A DNA stretch of 64,000 nucleotides from Pseudevernia furfuracea. Its lineage: Eukaryota > Ascomycota > Lecanoromycetes > Lecanorales > Parmeliaceae. Where the stretch lies: positions 930,001 through 994,000 of the forward strand of contig JAIUPT010000013.1 of the NCBI GenBank assembly GCA_022315425.1, read 5' to 3'. Below are positions 1 through 10,386 of this stretch, piece by piece; positions within the stretch are counted from its first letter, which is position 1, and each line of letters starts with the position of its first letter. Made by a program: the position numbers and the translations under genes. Under the pieces are notes generated by a model. The model was not told the origin of the DNA and searched no databases. It saw only the letters and a program-made list of their open reading frames with translations.

Positions 1-515
1 GACTGTGCAAATCGAGTTGCGAACGACGCTCTTGGATTACTTCCCAGACCTGACATGGATGCAGCAAGATTCTGCTGGACAGCGTTGTCATTATGGGCAG
101 ATGAATCATTGGACGTCCTTGAAGCCAGAGCTTTGAACATTGTCTGATTTGGCATAGACCCTGGAGGAAAAGTCCCTTTAAGCTGATTCAGGGAGGCCCA
201 AGAGGCGTAAAGGGGATTTGAAGGGGATGCATCCAGTGGTACTGCGAGATCAAGCGGAGGATGACCGGTCTCTGTAGAGATATTTGACAGACTGTCCAGG
301 GGCTTTCCGATGTCCTCTTCGCTTATGCGTCTGCTGTCATCGGTGTTCAGTGGATCAAGGTGCAACTGGTAGTCGCGCAGGAGGGTGCTGCCGAACGTTG
401 AGCATGGCAGTGACTTTGCCTTGGATGTAACCTCGCCTGGCGAATCAGAAGCTGTGTCATATGCTCTTAAAGGAAGTTGGTTCATGTCTGTCCCGTTGAT
501 ATTCGGTCGCGGCAT
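1..515 (-). CDS. 5' part of a hypothetical protein (runs off left edge)
   Basis: An open minus-strand frame begins with ATG at 515-513 and runs off the left edge with 171 residues visible. An in-frame TAG lies about nine codons upstream of the ATG, which supports the start. The visible protein starts MPRPNINGTD and is rich in Ser, Asn, Pro and acidic residues, with no membrane segment or recognisable domain. It looks like the disordered N-terminus of a larger regulatory protein. I do not recognise the family. The reading is coherent over its whole length, so I believe it is coding, but the function is unknown. Confidence 0.6.
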   Translation of the reverse strand, partial: MPRPNINGTDMNQLPLRAYDTASDSPGEVTSKAKSLPCSTFGSTLLRDYQLHLDPLNTDDSRRISEEDIGKPLDSLSNISTETGHPPLDLAVPLDASPSNPLYASWASLNQLKGTFPPGSMPNQTMFKALASRTSNDSSAHNDNAVQQNLAASMSGLGSNPRASFATRFAQ

Positions 516-1439
516 CGCAGGATTCTGGCGTTCTGTCAAATTCTATCTGTACGGTGTACTAATTAATGAGACAATGTCACGATTGAAGGAAGGGTTGAAA
601 GACAAGAGGCCAAGCATGCCTCTTTCTTTGGAAATCAAAGTGGCCAGCAAATGGCGAATGGGACAGTGAAGGAGCAACATAAAGATTACCGACAGAAGAT
701 TTTTACTAGAAGGATTGTGTAGGAAGGATTGATGATGCTCGACTGCAGAAGATTCGGAGCTCGGGATTTAATACTAATTGGTGCTATCTTTCTTTTATAC
801 TGTAAAGTCGGGGGTACCACTCGAGCCACTTTTCCTTCTCGCGAATGAAATCAATAGTTAATGCCAATTGTGAATGAAGAGCTCCGACCAAGATGTATGA
901 ACGCCTCTAGCAGGCCAGAGTGCCTGAATACTGTTACAAATTACGAGTTCCAATTATTGAGCGGAGGGCTGCATAAGCGCTTTTATCACTACATGATGAC
1001 CAAGACACCAACGCTCGTGATGGTGTTCTGACTATTGCCGTTCAGAGGCAGAGATGGGTCCTTTGGGAAATGAACTTGCAGTGGTCTTGCTGGTGTGCTT
1101 AGAGCGAAAATTTCCGCAATCTCCCCATTGCCTCCAATTCCACAGCATTCTCCGAGGAAGAGATAGCGCTGTTGTGCGTTTGGGAAGGTCCACATTGTAA
1201 CAGGGCAGCCAAGGCGATCTAAATGGATCGATGCCCCCTGGCGCCGGTCCAGGTCTGATTGACAGGTCGCTATCTCTCTGTCTCTCCCTGCGTGAAACCC
1301 GCACACGCTCTTCGACGTCCTTGTCATGATTGCAATTCAGTCGTGGGCTCTTCAGACCATGGTAATTTGTGGTCGTCTTAAGATCCACCATCGCCTAATA
1401 AGATCTTCCATTGATCAATCCATACCTTTGTCCCTATGT
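516..1439. other. Intergenic region
   Basis: The stretch lies between two minus-strand genes and should hold the 3' region of RRP46 and the promoter of the left-edge gene. A minus-strand frame of 112 codons from ATG 1327 to 989 is present, but it has no recognisable motif and overlaps another open frame of similar length. I do not call it a gene. Confidence 0.5.
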
Positions 1440-2281
1440 TTAGCCCATACTCTCCTTCCATCTTTGCTCCTTGGCGATCTTCGTTTCAACAGCCTCTTTA
1501 AGGACATTTTCTAGCTTCGAGACGTCATCCGAGCCCATGCTCACGTCTTCGCCTTCATCTCCCTCGTCTCCGTGACAGATCAACTTGGCTCTCTGGTGGA
1601 CCTCTTCCCACTTGTCTATCGTAAAGTCTCCCTCGCTTTCTACGAGCAGTAGATCCCCACGCGACGAAAACACGAGGACATGAATGGAGGATGCCAGCTT
1701 TATTTGTTGCACCAAGGGGTCAATTACCAGTGTACCATTTGAGTTGACGGCAACGAGGGTTGCTGTCAAGGTCGTGGAAAGAGGTACAGAGGTCGAGAGT
1801 AGAGCCAATATCGATGCTTGCAAGAGAGCGGGAAGGACTGAAAGATTCTAGATCCCACGTTAGATTCAGCAAGCAATTTACATATGCGAAGAGCCTACAG
1901 AAGTAGGTTGGGGTAGACTGCTAGTGATAGATTCATCTTCTGGGCTAGTAATGATTTGTAGCGTGAATTGGATCAGAGTGCGTGGGTGTGCTGAGACTAG
2001 TATGACATGGCGGAGGGTGTTCTGAATAATGGATTCGAGATGCCTTTCTCGTAACCCTAAATCTAAATCAGAACGATGTCGCAAGAGACTAGATGCTGAT
2101 ACTTACCTCCTACACCGGCAGCTGGTCTTACCGCAACGTCAACAGCTGCTTCTTCAGGCAATTCATCTCTCCTCTGCACCTCAATGGGACCATTGACGGC
2201 AGCAATCACGGAATACCCGTTTCTTGCGTATGTTGCAGAACCATCTGCGCGGTGTAGTGGGGACAACGTAGTATTTGCCAT
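1440..2281 (-). CDS. RRP46: Exosome complex subunit Rrp46 (RNase PH-like fold)
   Basis: Three exons, 2281-2107, 2056-1899 and 1847-1440, join in frame to 246 residues. The protein is an RNase PH-fold subunit of the nine-member exosome ring, which channels RNA for 3' processing and decay in nucleus and cytoplasm. Family landmarks in order: LHRADGSATY near the start, VIAAVNGPIEV, RRDELPEEA, VRPAAGVGG, then RERHLES, VSAHPRTLIQ and the LLQASILALL helix. The first intron has a consensus GTAAGT donor. For the second I chose donor GTAGGC with acceptor CTAG at 1848 because it is the only pair found that keeps the conserved LPQP..VLPALL reading. The subunit is expected to be non-catalytic. It is divergently arranged with RRD1 across 189 bp, which probably holds both promoters. 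Confidence 0.92.
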
Positions 2282-2470
2282 TAGAAGTCGGAAACGCTGT
2301 ATTTGTTTGAAGTTGGCGGATTTGCTACTCTTAGAATTATTTTCACTGTGGCCACCCGGCGCTCAGACCCCAATCGATCAAGTCGTTGACTTCGACGGGG
2401 TTCAAGATGATTTCCTTACTCTGTTTACAACACAACGGATTTCCCTTCATTAGGCATAACAATTTTAGGC

Positions 2471-3751
2471 ATGCCCTCAGCAATCGGCACTTATTCAGTG
2501 CCCACTCCAATAAGCCCAGATGGCCAGGATAAACTCCCGCGCCTCATCCCCCGCAAGAATGCTCCTCCGCAGAACGCTCTCCCAGTACCAGAAACCCCAA
2601 CCCTTCCACATCCGCCCGACGCATCTATTCTGGTCTTTCAGAAGCCCACCCGACGTATTTTATCATTACGGGACCATGACTTATTCCTTTCATCTCCCAC
2701 CTACTCCCTCATCCTCTCCTTCGTCTTCTCCCTCTCCGAGTCCGCAGCAGACAAGGAGATCTCCTCTATCGATCTTGCCTCCGCACACCCAACTATCCAT
2801 AAGATACTTTCCATACTCGATTCGATAGAGAAGATAGTAAACCGCTGCCCGCCTACCGATCAAGGTAGTTCTCGCTTCGGCAACCCCGGCTTTCGCGACT
2901 TTATAGATAACATTTCGACCCAAAGCCAGCCCTGGCATCAGCGCCTTGGCCTCCCTTCTCAGTCATCGATCGAAGAAGTCTCAACTTACCTTCACCAGTC
3001 ATTTGGCAACAGACAACGCATAGACTATGGATCTGGCCACGAGCTCAACTTTGTTATGTGGCTTCTCTGCCTCAACCGACTCTCTCTGCTTCCCACGTCC
3101 GCATTCTCAGCACTTACCTTGGTTGTCTTCCATCGCTACATTAAACTTCTGCGAAGGTTACAGAGCACATACTACCTCGAGCCCGCCGGCTCACACGGTG
3201 TCTGGGGTCTCGACGATTACCACTTCCTTCCCTTCCTCTTTGGCGCATCGCAGCTGCTACATCATCCATACGTAAGACCGCTGAGTATTCACAACGAACT
3301 CGTGCTCGAAGAAAAGGGTGAAGAGTACCTTTACCTAGACATGGTCCGCTTCACCATGGCATCCAAAACCGTCAAAGGCCTCAAATGGACACAGCCCATG
3401 CTCGACGACATTTCAGGCGCCAAGAATTGGAAGAAAGTGGAACAAGGCATGCGACGCATGTTTTTGAAAGAAGTACTAGGGAAGCTGCCTGTTATGCAGC
3501 ATTTCTTATTTGGCAGTCTGGTGCCTGCAGAGGAAGGCATGAGTGAAGAAGAAGAAGCGGGAGTCGCGCCAGAAAGTGAGGAGAAGGAAGGAGGAGAATT
3601 GATGGTAGGCGAACATGGTGTCGGGCATGTGCATAGGGATGATGCTTGGGGTGACTGCTGTGGGATTAAGATTCCGAGTATTGTTGCTGCGGCACAGGAG
3701 GCCAAGAAAAAAGGGGAAAGGGATGGGCTGAGGAGGGTGCCGTTTGACTGA
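2471..3751 (+). CDS. RRD1: PP2A activator, PTPA family peptidyl-prolyl isomerase Rrd1
   Basis: Intronless gene of 426 residues. PTPA proteins are prolyl isomerases that help assemble active protein phosphatase 2A-type complexes. The family core is continuous from about residue 50 to 330 and includes SLRDHDLFLSSP, the YGSGHELNF motif, LEPAGSHGVWGLDDYHFLPF and the helix WTQPMLDDISGAKNW. The tail after residue 340 is acidic and then ends with DDAWGDCCGIKIPS, a cysteine-containing C-terminus typical of fungal Rrd1 rather than Rrd2. That is why I assign RRD1, though the paralogue assignment is less certain than the family. The start ATG follows a stop-rich leader and is the first in frame. Confidence 0.93.
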   Translation: MPSAIGTYSVPTPISPDGQDKLPRLIPRKNAPPQNALPVPETPTLPHPPDASILVFQKPTRRILSLRDHDLFLSSPTYSLILSFVFSLSESAADKEISSIDLASAHPTIHKILSILDSIEKIVNRCPPTDQGSSRFGNPGFRDFIDNISTQSQPWHQRLGLPSQSSIEEVSTYLHQSFGNRQRIDYGSGHELNFVMWLLCLNRLSLLPTSAFSALTLVVFHRYIKLLRRLQSTYYLEPAGSHGVWGLDDYHFLPFLFGASQLLHHPYVRPLSIHNELVLEEKGEEYLYLDMVRFTMASKTVKGLKWTQPMLDDISGAKNWKKVEQGMRRMFLKEVLGKLPVMQHFLFGSLVPAEEGMSEEEEAGVAPESEEKEGGELMVGEHGVGHVHRDDAWGDCCGIKIPSIVAAAQEAKKKGERDGLRRVPFD

Positions 3752-4231
3752 TTGGGTACACTGTACAATACATGTTTGAAGAAGTAGCAAAAGCATATTC
3801 ACGATTTTTACAACAGTACACTGTACAACTACTCTACAGAGGTAGAATAAGTTGTACTCTATAACCCCGCAACAGCCGAGGTCCAAGCGCCAATCAGCGT
3901 ATTCAAATCGAAGACCAGGAGAAGAAAATTAATCCTACAATTTAAGTTATCAACTCAGACTCTACTGTACAATTCAGTCGTTTTTTAATGTTATTTTCTT
4001 ATTTGAAAAATATTGAAATCTTAGCAAGAATATCAATAAATCATATCCCAGGATTCGTTTTCATCCGACTTATAGTTGGTGTGTTGGATGTCTATGCCAG
4101 TTGCAGACGATTTTGTATACGCTAAAAGCTTCCCCAAATCCCCGACCAAACAAGCGCCTGAGCTGAGCTCTTTCTTACAAGCAAACACGACCTCCCACCA
4201 ACCTTGAATAAATACCACCATCGCTCCCTCC
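3752..4231. other. Intergenic region between RRD1 and PEX4
   Basis: This AT-rich spacer includes a T-rich tract near 3980-4020. The sequence GTACACTGTACAA occurs twice, near 3757 and 3816, a short imperfect repeat. It should contain the RRD1 3' end and the PEX4 promoter. No gene is seen. Confidence 0.5.
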
Positions 4232-4788
4232 ATGGCCACCTCCCGCTCTCCCATACCTACCTCCACCAAACGCCTCCTTCAAGAGCTCAAATCCATCGTC
4301 GAGGAACCATCTCCAATCCTCCAATCTCTCAGGCCCGCGTCAGAGGCCGAAATACTGCACTGGGAAGCCGTCATGAAAGGTTTCCCCAGCACAGCTTACG
4401 AAGGTATTCCTCTCCCATCACCCACCATAACCAAATGGTCTCCGGCTCCACCACTGACCGCCCTCCAGCCGGTCTCTGGCACCTCGACATCCTCATCCCG
4501 CCCTCCTACCCCCACGCCCCGCCCAAAATCACCTTCACAACCCCCATCTGCCACCCAAACGTGGATTTCAAGACCGGCGAGATCTGCCTCGACCTCTTGA
4601 AAACGTCTTGGTCGCCTGCATACACGCTCACATCTACGTTCGAGGCTATACACCAGTTGCTTGCGTATCCCGAGGTGGATAGTCCGTTCAACGTGGATAT
4701 AGCGACGTTGTTGAAGAGTGGGGATAAGATTGGCGGGGAAAGTTTGATCAGATATTGGTGTGGGGAGAGGAGGTGGGGTGGTGGGTAG
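4232..4788 (+). CDS. PEX4: Peroxisomal ubiquitin-conjugating enzyme E2 Pex4
   Basis: Two exons (4232-4403 and 4469-4788) give 163 residues. Pex4 is the membrane-recruited E2 that monoubiquitinates the PTS1 receptor Pex5 so that it can be recycled from peroxisomes. The UBC fold is complete: KRLLQELKSI helix, HWEAVMKG, the PPSYP..PP loop, the HPN triad at about 86-88, catalytic Cys97 in GEICLDLLK, and the SWSPAYTL and YPEVDSPFNVD segments that set Pex4 apart from other E2s. The 65-bp intron splits codon 58, exactly where the upstream frame loses similarity. The C-terminus is short and ends in a Gly-rich tail. Confidence 0.94.
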
Positions 4789-5094
4789 GTAGACGGGGTC
4801 AGGGTTCGGTAAAGGAGGGAATGATGTAAAAGAGATGGTTTGAGTGGCGCCATTTAGCGAATGAGCGAGGTGTTTGGGAACAGCTGGACAAATACCGCAG
4901 AGATTCGCAATATGACTGCAACAGTCAACTGCAATGTGCGCGTCTATATACGTTTTTACATATCTTATTAGACTCTTTATCCCCACGAAAACGTTGGATC
5001 CTCCTTTCTTCCTCCACAGATTCAGTACTCACCCTCACTTTCACCATCAGCTCCATCCTCATCGCCACCCCCCGCCTCTTCATCAGCAGGCGTA

Positions 5095-6113
5095 TCAGTT
5101 AACATTGTACGTCTCCGGCACAATGATGTAACTTGGATACCCCGAATCGACCTGTGAACCATTCGTAACTAAATCCGGCAGCGTCTGCAAGTTCACAGCC
5201 GCGACGTTGAATGGTCCACCTTGAGATGGGAAACAAGTCGATTGCATCAGCTGATATATGTCGAGTTCGCAGATGCTTTGTGTGCGTGAGGGTTGCGCGG
5301 CGGGGAGGGGGTTGAACCAGACCCCCACTGTGCAATTTGGACCCTATACCAACACTCAGGTTAGTCTGTCTTCATTTCTCACCATGCTGACGGGGCTGAA
5401 AGTGCGCAAAAAGAAGCCAATGTATGCATACCCCACTCGACCAATTCCATTGTGACACGGTGGCTTTAGCATCATTTATCGTACCACAAAGGTTGGCAAT
5501 GTTGCTAGCGCAGTATGCAGTATTGATACTCTGATTCGAGCTCGGGTTCGCGTTGAGACATTGCACGCCATATATGCTGGGCGCGTCTGTGTAGGTCGTG
5601 TTTATCTGGCCGCATGTATCTTAATTGATTTCCGAGTCAGCATATTCCTCCAAGGATACAAGTTGAGTCGTGCGACCAGTCTTGGGAGTGGCTTGCTCCC
5701 GCAACATGTCTTGCGACCCAAAAAGCATTCTTGATGGGGCAGAAAAGCTCCAAAAACATTGACTGACTGATGGTGGATTCGAAGTCCGTTTGGTTACCCT
5801 GTGGACCACAAGGGTCACCAGCGCCACCGTGGGAGGCTGCTGTGGACATGGCGGGCGCAGCAGAAGAGGTCTGGATCTGGGAAGCATTGGTGCTGGAGGT
5901 TATGGTTGCGCTTTGGGAAGTGGTTGGGGAAGGCGTGTGTCGTTGGAAGCCCATGGGCCCGCGGTAGAAGTTTGAGCTGTGGGAAGTGGTTGTGGAACGG
6001 ATGATGTCCGCGGGGTAGAAGCGTGCGTAATCGGATGATATGTAGTCGATTGAGAAAGAGGGTTTTATGATTGTGAGGATGAAGATGAGGAGGAGTGATG
6101 GAGGGAAAACCAT
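5095..6113 (-). CDS. Secreted cysteine-containing protein of unknown function
   Basis: Three exons (6113-5660, 5619-5432 and 5343-5095) join to 296 residues. The start at ATG 6113 gives a clean signal peptide, MVFPPSLLLIFILTII followed by KPSFS. A Ser/Thr-rich linker (about residues 40-100) leads into a domain with regularly placed cysteines: DPCGPQGNQT, YTCGQINTTY, GVQCLNAN, YCASNIANLCG, NCTVGVWFNP, SICELDIY, STCFPSQGG. This resembles small secreted fungal proteins with a C-terminal disulfide-rich domain, but I cannot name the family. The first intron is only 40 bp but has a TGCTGAC branch site. A further intron near residue 125, where the sequence looks less conserved, cannot be excluded. 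Confidence 0.75.
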
Positions 6114-6986
6114 TGCTGACGTCGTGGGGTTCGTGAATTGGATATATTTGAACACGACGTGATGGCTTGGGGAGATGTTGACCGGAATGAGACTTATTTA
6201 TATGTGTTTGATATGAGACTGACCTGACGTACAGGCGATCCGTCGGATACAATCCTCCAACGCTGGTGAAGCAAGGCTTGTCGTCGCTAGGGGCTTTCGT
6301 CTGCCTCAGATTGACAGTTAGCGCGCATCGCGAGAAATATACGCGACGAAACACGACTTCAAACGATCTTACAACCCAGAAGCGACATTTGCGGAATCGC
6401 CCCTACTGTCGGCCTCGTTCTTCCTTTTCAGCATTGTGAAGAGCGAGGAAGGGCACGAGCCCAGAATAATATGTCGTCCAAGATTGAAATTCTTCAAAGG
6501 AACTGTTGAATGGTGCAAAATATCATTGCTGATGCTGCTATCATTGTCGGAACTTCGAGGATTTGTAAATTTTTTCTGAAACCATTCCTAGCCGGCGCGC
6601 ACGATGTTTCATTGTCCGGGAGAGAAACCGGTCGTGTGAACTAATCAAAACGAAAAAGGAAATAAGAAACGGCTAGAAGATCGAGCGAGGTGTCAATAGC
6701 GAAGGAGCTATGTCCGCAGTGTAATATGTAGTTTGTGCAATGAGATGAAAACGGCATCTCCGTAGTCACCCAGAAATATACTGTGACGTTGGCCCGAGTT
6801 ATTAGATCATATCTGCATTTGATAATATGACATGCACGAAGCCGTTCTACCCGTGGCCTTTCGTCCCTCCATATAACTCCGTGGATGGCCTTGCTTCTGC
6901 ATATGCACACCTGTAGTAGCCCGAAAGGTGGAATAGAAGGCGACAAATGGTGCCCTCAAACAGAGAAAAATCGCCAGAGCGGTAGA
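6114..6986. other. Intergenic region
   Basis: The region holds the promoter of the secreted protein (minus strand) and the 3' flank of the mannosyltransferase gene. Only short open frames without recognisable content are present. No RNA gene or repeat was noticed. Confidence 0.5.
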
Positions 6987-8176
6987 CTATTCGTTATAAT
7001 GGTATACCTAAAGAATCATGTCAGCACTTCCAGCTGGATCTTCCCCGAATCCATCCGTAGATTGCTTACGAAATAATTCGGTAGACCAAAACACCCCCAA
7101 CCTAATCTTCTCGCCATCTTTGCGAAGCCCTCTGTCTCTATTAGGTGGTAGAAGGGAAATGGTGGAAACATGGCTCCATCTCGATGTACTTCCGCCTTTA
7201 CCAAAAGTGCCGTACCCCCAACGCCATCTAGTGGTATAATTGCCTGCTGATTTCGAGTCTCTGACCTGTCTGCTGTCATAGCCATCAATGTTCTATATGT
7301 CGCAATATCCGCGTAGCCTTCAAATATGATATCTTCCGGTCCCATATCCCTCGCCATATCTGCAGCTACCTGACTATCCTGCCACGAATTATAGTCGTAT
7401 GGCCTTGTGTCGGGCTTGTTTTCTTCATTCGTAAATCGTTGGAAGCAATTCGGCACAAGTACCGGTTTGTCATGGAAAGCCAGGTCTTGTATCAATGTAG
7501 GAGGGGTCTCGACGATGTCAGCGTCCAACCATAGAACCCAAGAGGTGGAAGGACCAAGGGTTGTGAATAGAAGAGAGTTTCGAGCTCGAGACATGGCGGC
7601 TCGCCGCGCCTTTTGGTTCTCCTTCTTATGTCTTTCCGACTCGTCTTGTGAAGATATCGGGGGGTCAAAGTCTTGCCTCAGGATCGTCACGCTTGCGAAT
7701 CGCTTGCCCTCTGGGCCTTGTTGAGTTGTTGCTATGGCGGCTTGTAGTGCCACTGTCGCAGTATTGCCCTCTTTAGTTTTAGGAATGATGAAACCAAGCG
7801 CAATCAAAGAGTGTGGGTATGAGAGTGCGAGGAGGTTGTTCCAGTAGCTCTGGTAGAATCGAGCGAGAGGTGTAAGGATGAGGATGGTTTCTTGGTTGCC
7901 GATAGGGTCGGCGGTGGTCGTGACATTGTTCAAGTGGTAATGGACTACCGGCGGCGGCTTACTTAGGCCATTGAGTGAGGCATCTGGCTTCACGAATGGA
8001 GCGGTGGGAGGCGACAAAGGATGAGCGGCGGCGTTGGCGATTTTTCGCTTGGCGGTCGAGACTGCACCTGAGTTGGACGATGGAGCAAAGAGGAAGACGA
8101 GGAAGCCGAAGGACAGTAGAGCTGCCAACACCAGGGTTATAGGATTCGTCCGTCGTATTGATCTAGGTAGAGCCAT
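6987..8176 (-). CDS. Anp1/Mnn9/Van1-family alpha-1,6-mannosyltransferase (Golgi mannan polymerase subunit)
   Basis: Two exons, 8176-7070 and 7007-6987, give 375 residues. The family builds the alpha-1,6 mannan backbone of N-glycans in the cis-Golgi as part of M-Pol complexes. The protein has a short cytosolic tail (MALPRSIRR), one membrane anchor at about 13-30, a Pro-rich stem, then the GT62 domain with VVHYHLNN, ILILTPL, the DXD metal site at about 218-220 in WVLWLDADIVE, and FYHLIETEGFAKMA..LGWGC. The final exon is only seven codons: splicing out 62 bp turns a non-homologous tail into NYFVYHYNE, the conserved family C-terminus. I chose ATG 8176 rather than an upstream GTG because it begins the conserved MALPR. 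Whether it is the Anp1, Mnn9 or Van1 orthologue is open; Anp1-type seems likeliest. Confidence 0.92.
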
Positions 8177-9035
8177 GATGAAGCCCGGCGAGGTACCTGG
8201 ATTTCCTCGCCCTGGAGAAATCTCAAATCTCCGAGCTGCTTTCTCGCGAGGCCAGACCGAGCGGGTTAGAGCCCTCACTTTGGAATGACCATCAGCGAGT
8301 AGTCATGCTAGTGCTGGCAATCTGAATAGCATTGGCTATAATAGGTACCCGCGGATGAATGAAATCCTTGTGAGCTCCGGCTTCGTTCATGTAGTCGTGG
8401 ACGGTGGACGGTGGAGGTACAGAAACAACCTGTCTGTCCCAGTCAGATTTGATTTGCTCCTTGACTTAAGCAAACCCTTAAAAAAGTGACTAGCGAATAG
8501 CGATTAGGGCAATAATAAGGGGAACTACCTTAAGTATAGACGGCGCTAAGGTTAAGCCGGTTCCACGCGGCCACCACGGCAAAGACAAAATCAATCCTAA
8601 ACTACGAGCCGGACCAACATTGTTTGATCTTCTGAAACAACTATGTACAACTTGCACATTATTGGTCCAGTCTAAATGGCATCTGCTACGTCTGCCTGCC
8701 TTCAGCGGGGAGTTTGCCGAGCACGCACCGGTAAAAGCATCTTGCCTTTCTAGAAGGCCAGAAACATTATTACACTACCTCAACAGTCCCCAACGCTTTG
8801 AACCCCAACACGGCATAAGCCTAACCAAATTGAAAAGGATTGTAGAGACCAATCGAATGAGCACTTTTGACGCGACGATGAGGCCCGTGGAATGGATGAA
8901 TTGGCTTCTCTCTCTAGAACAATGATAGGGGCGGGAACACTACTGGTGGTCTGGGCATGGACAGAAAGGACGCCATAAAGAGACTGTTCAAGCTCTGCAA
9001 CAGTGTTATGCGAGGAGGGGAGATCAATGCGGTAG
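8177..9035. other. Intergenic region
   Basis: The stretch contains the mannosyltransferase promoter side and the 3' flank of the GT8 gene. A 101-codon plus-strand frame at 8620-8925 shows no domain or codon pattern worth calling. Confidence 0.5.
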
Positions 9036-10088
9036 CTAAAAACCATCATCAATACCTCTCTGCTCTTCCTCTCTCAGTCTCTCCGTATTCGCCTCGAGCC
9101 ACCACTTGTGCGTGGCATTGCTCTCCTCCCCTAATTTCTCATCCCAAGGCTTTGGGCTAAGCAGAAAATGCATGTTCTTCACCTCATCGTCCCTCCAAAT
9201 CGGTGCGTGTGTTTCACGAGAGGTCTTCAATGCATTGTAAATGTATGGTAGTGCGACCCATCTGCCTGAAAAGAGGTCCGAAAGAAGGGATTGGTCGGCG
9301 AATTCGTAGTTCATGACTGCGGTATCCGATGCCATACGTTCCTGGATAAGGTTGTACAGCACTTTGGAGGGATTGACGACTTGGAGGCCACCGTTTGGGA
9401 TGCCTAAGCCAGAGGTGGGGGAGGGACCTTGGGTCTGGGCGGCATCAGGGTGCTCGTGTTGTGAGGTGTAGGCGCAGTTTTCTGGGATCCTGGATGGCGT
9501 TTTAGTCGACAGCTCATGTGGAAACCTTAGGGTATCAATAATTATGCCCACCAATCCTTAGGATAATGCGGCTTCTTCTTTGGATTGCAGACACAGGCAT
9601 GGCTAGCCGCAAATACCCGGTTCCCTTTTCCCTCACTGTCAGGAGTATCAAGCTCGATCTCCATAAGCTCATCCATATTCCTCATCACCATCATGTCGCT
9701 GTCCAGTTGCACAACCCTTTCATACTCCTCTAGCGAAAAAGGTGTGAGTTTGCTCCAGCAGTCGTAGAAGCGAGGGTCGTTGGTAAAATCTTTATGGACG
9801 GCGGGAAGGAGGTATTTGACTCGCTTCTTGGGAATTTTACGGATCTCGAGAGCACGGTGACCTTCTGGGGGGAATGTGTCGGTATAGAGGGCAACAAGAG
9901 GGTATTTGGAGCCATGCTTTTTGAGGGAATAATCGAGGGTGAGGAGGCCGGAGAGGTAAGCTGTGTTTGTAATAAGAGTTGTCCATACTTTTTGAAATCA
10001 GCAACTGGCTACAGGCTCCTAGGATGTAGATCGTGCCTTTTCTTGGGTCCACATCTCGAGTGGTATCAGGATCAGTCGAGTCCGCCAT
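9036..10088 (-). CDS. GT8-family glycosyltransferase (glycogenin/galactinol-synthase-like)
   Basis: Three exons (10088-10037, 9987-9552 and 9489-9036) give 313 residues. Family 8 retaining glycosyltransferases use nucleotide sugars and a DXD metal site. The protein shows VWTTLITNTAYLSGLLTLDYSL at its start, HKDFTNDPRFYDCWSKL, the DXD in RVVQLDSDMMV, CVCNPKK, then CAYTSQHEH, LQVVNPS and HFLLSPKPWDEK near the C-terminus. The order and spacing match fungal galactinol-synthase-like GT8 proteins of about 310 residues. The acceptor is unknown. The first intron would be a GC-AG intron (AAAAG then GCACGA, ending CAAAAAG): no GT donor nearby gives the right phase, whereas this one restores DPRK-VWTTLITN. 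That donor is weak, so the first 17 residues are the least certain part. Confidence 0.85.
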
Positions 10089-10386
10089 GTCCGTGTTGAT
10101 TAGAAAAAGGAGATTGTATAAGTAAAGAAAACTACAATATAAAATTCCATCTTGGCCACATGGACCTGAATTGAAGTCGAATGGTGGATTTAAGCGTATC
10201 TCCGCGATGGTCGATCATCCGAGGGGCCATGATGTCGATGACTTTTCATCCCTGCACAATCAACCCTTGTGTATGTTTTGGGGGAAAACGTCAAGTTCCC
10301 ACCTTCTCTCTATCTGCCATGATATAGGTAGGCAGTTTCTCTGTCTTCAAAGGCCCTGGTCTATCTATTCAACTGCCTTCCGTCTC

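Noticed and set aside
385..669. Plus-strand open frame of 94 codons at the left edge
   Set aside because: It begins at GTG and overlaps the minus-strand frame starting at 515, which has an ATG, an upstream stop and protein-like composition.
989..1391. Two overlapping minus-strand frames (112 and 119 codons)
   Set aside because: They overlap in different frames and neither has a motif, so at most one could be real and nothing favours either.
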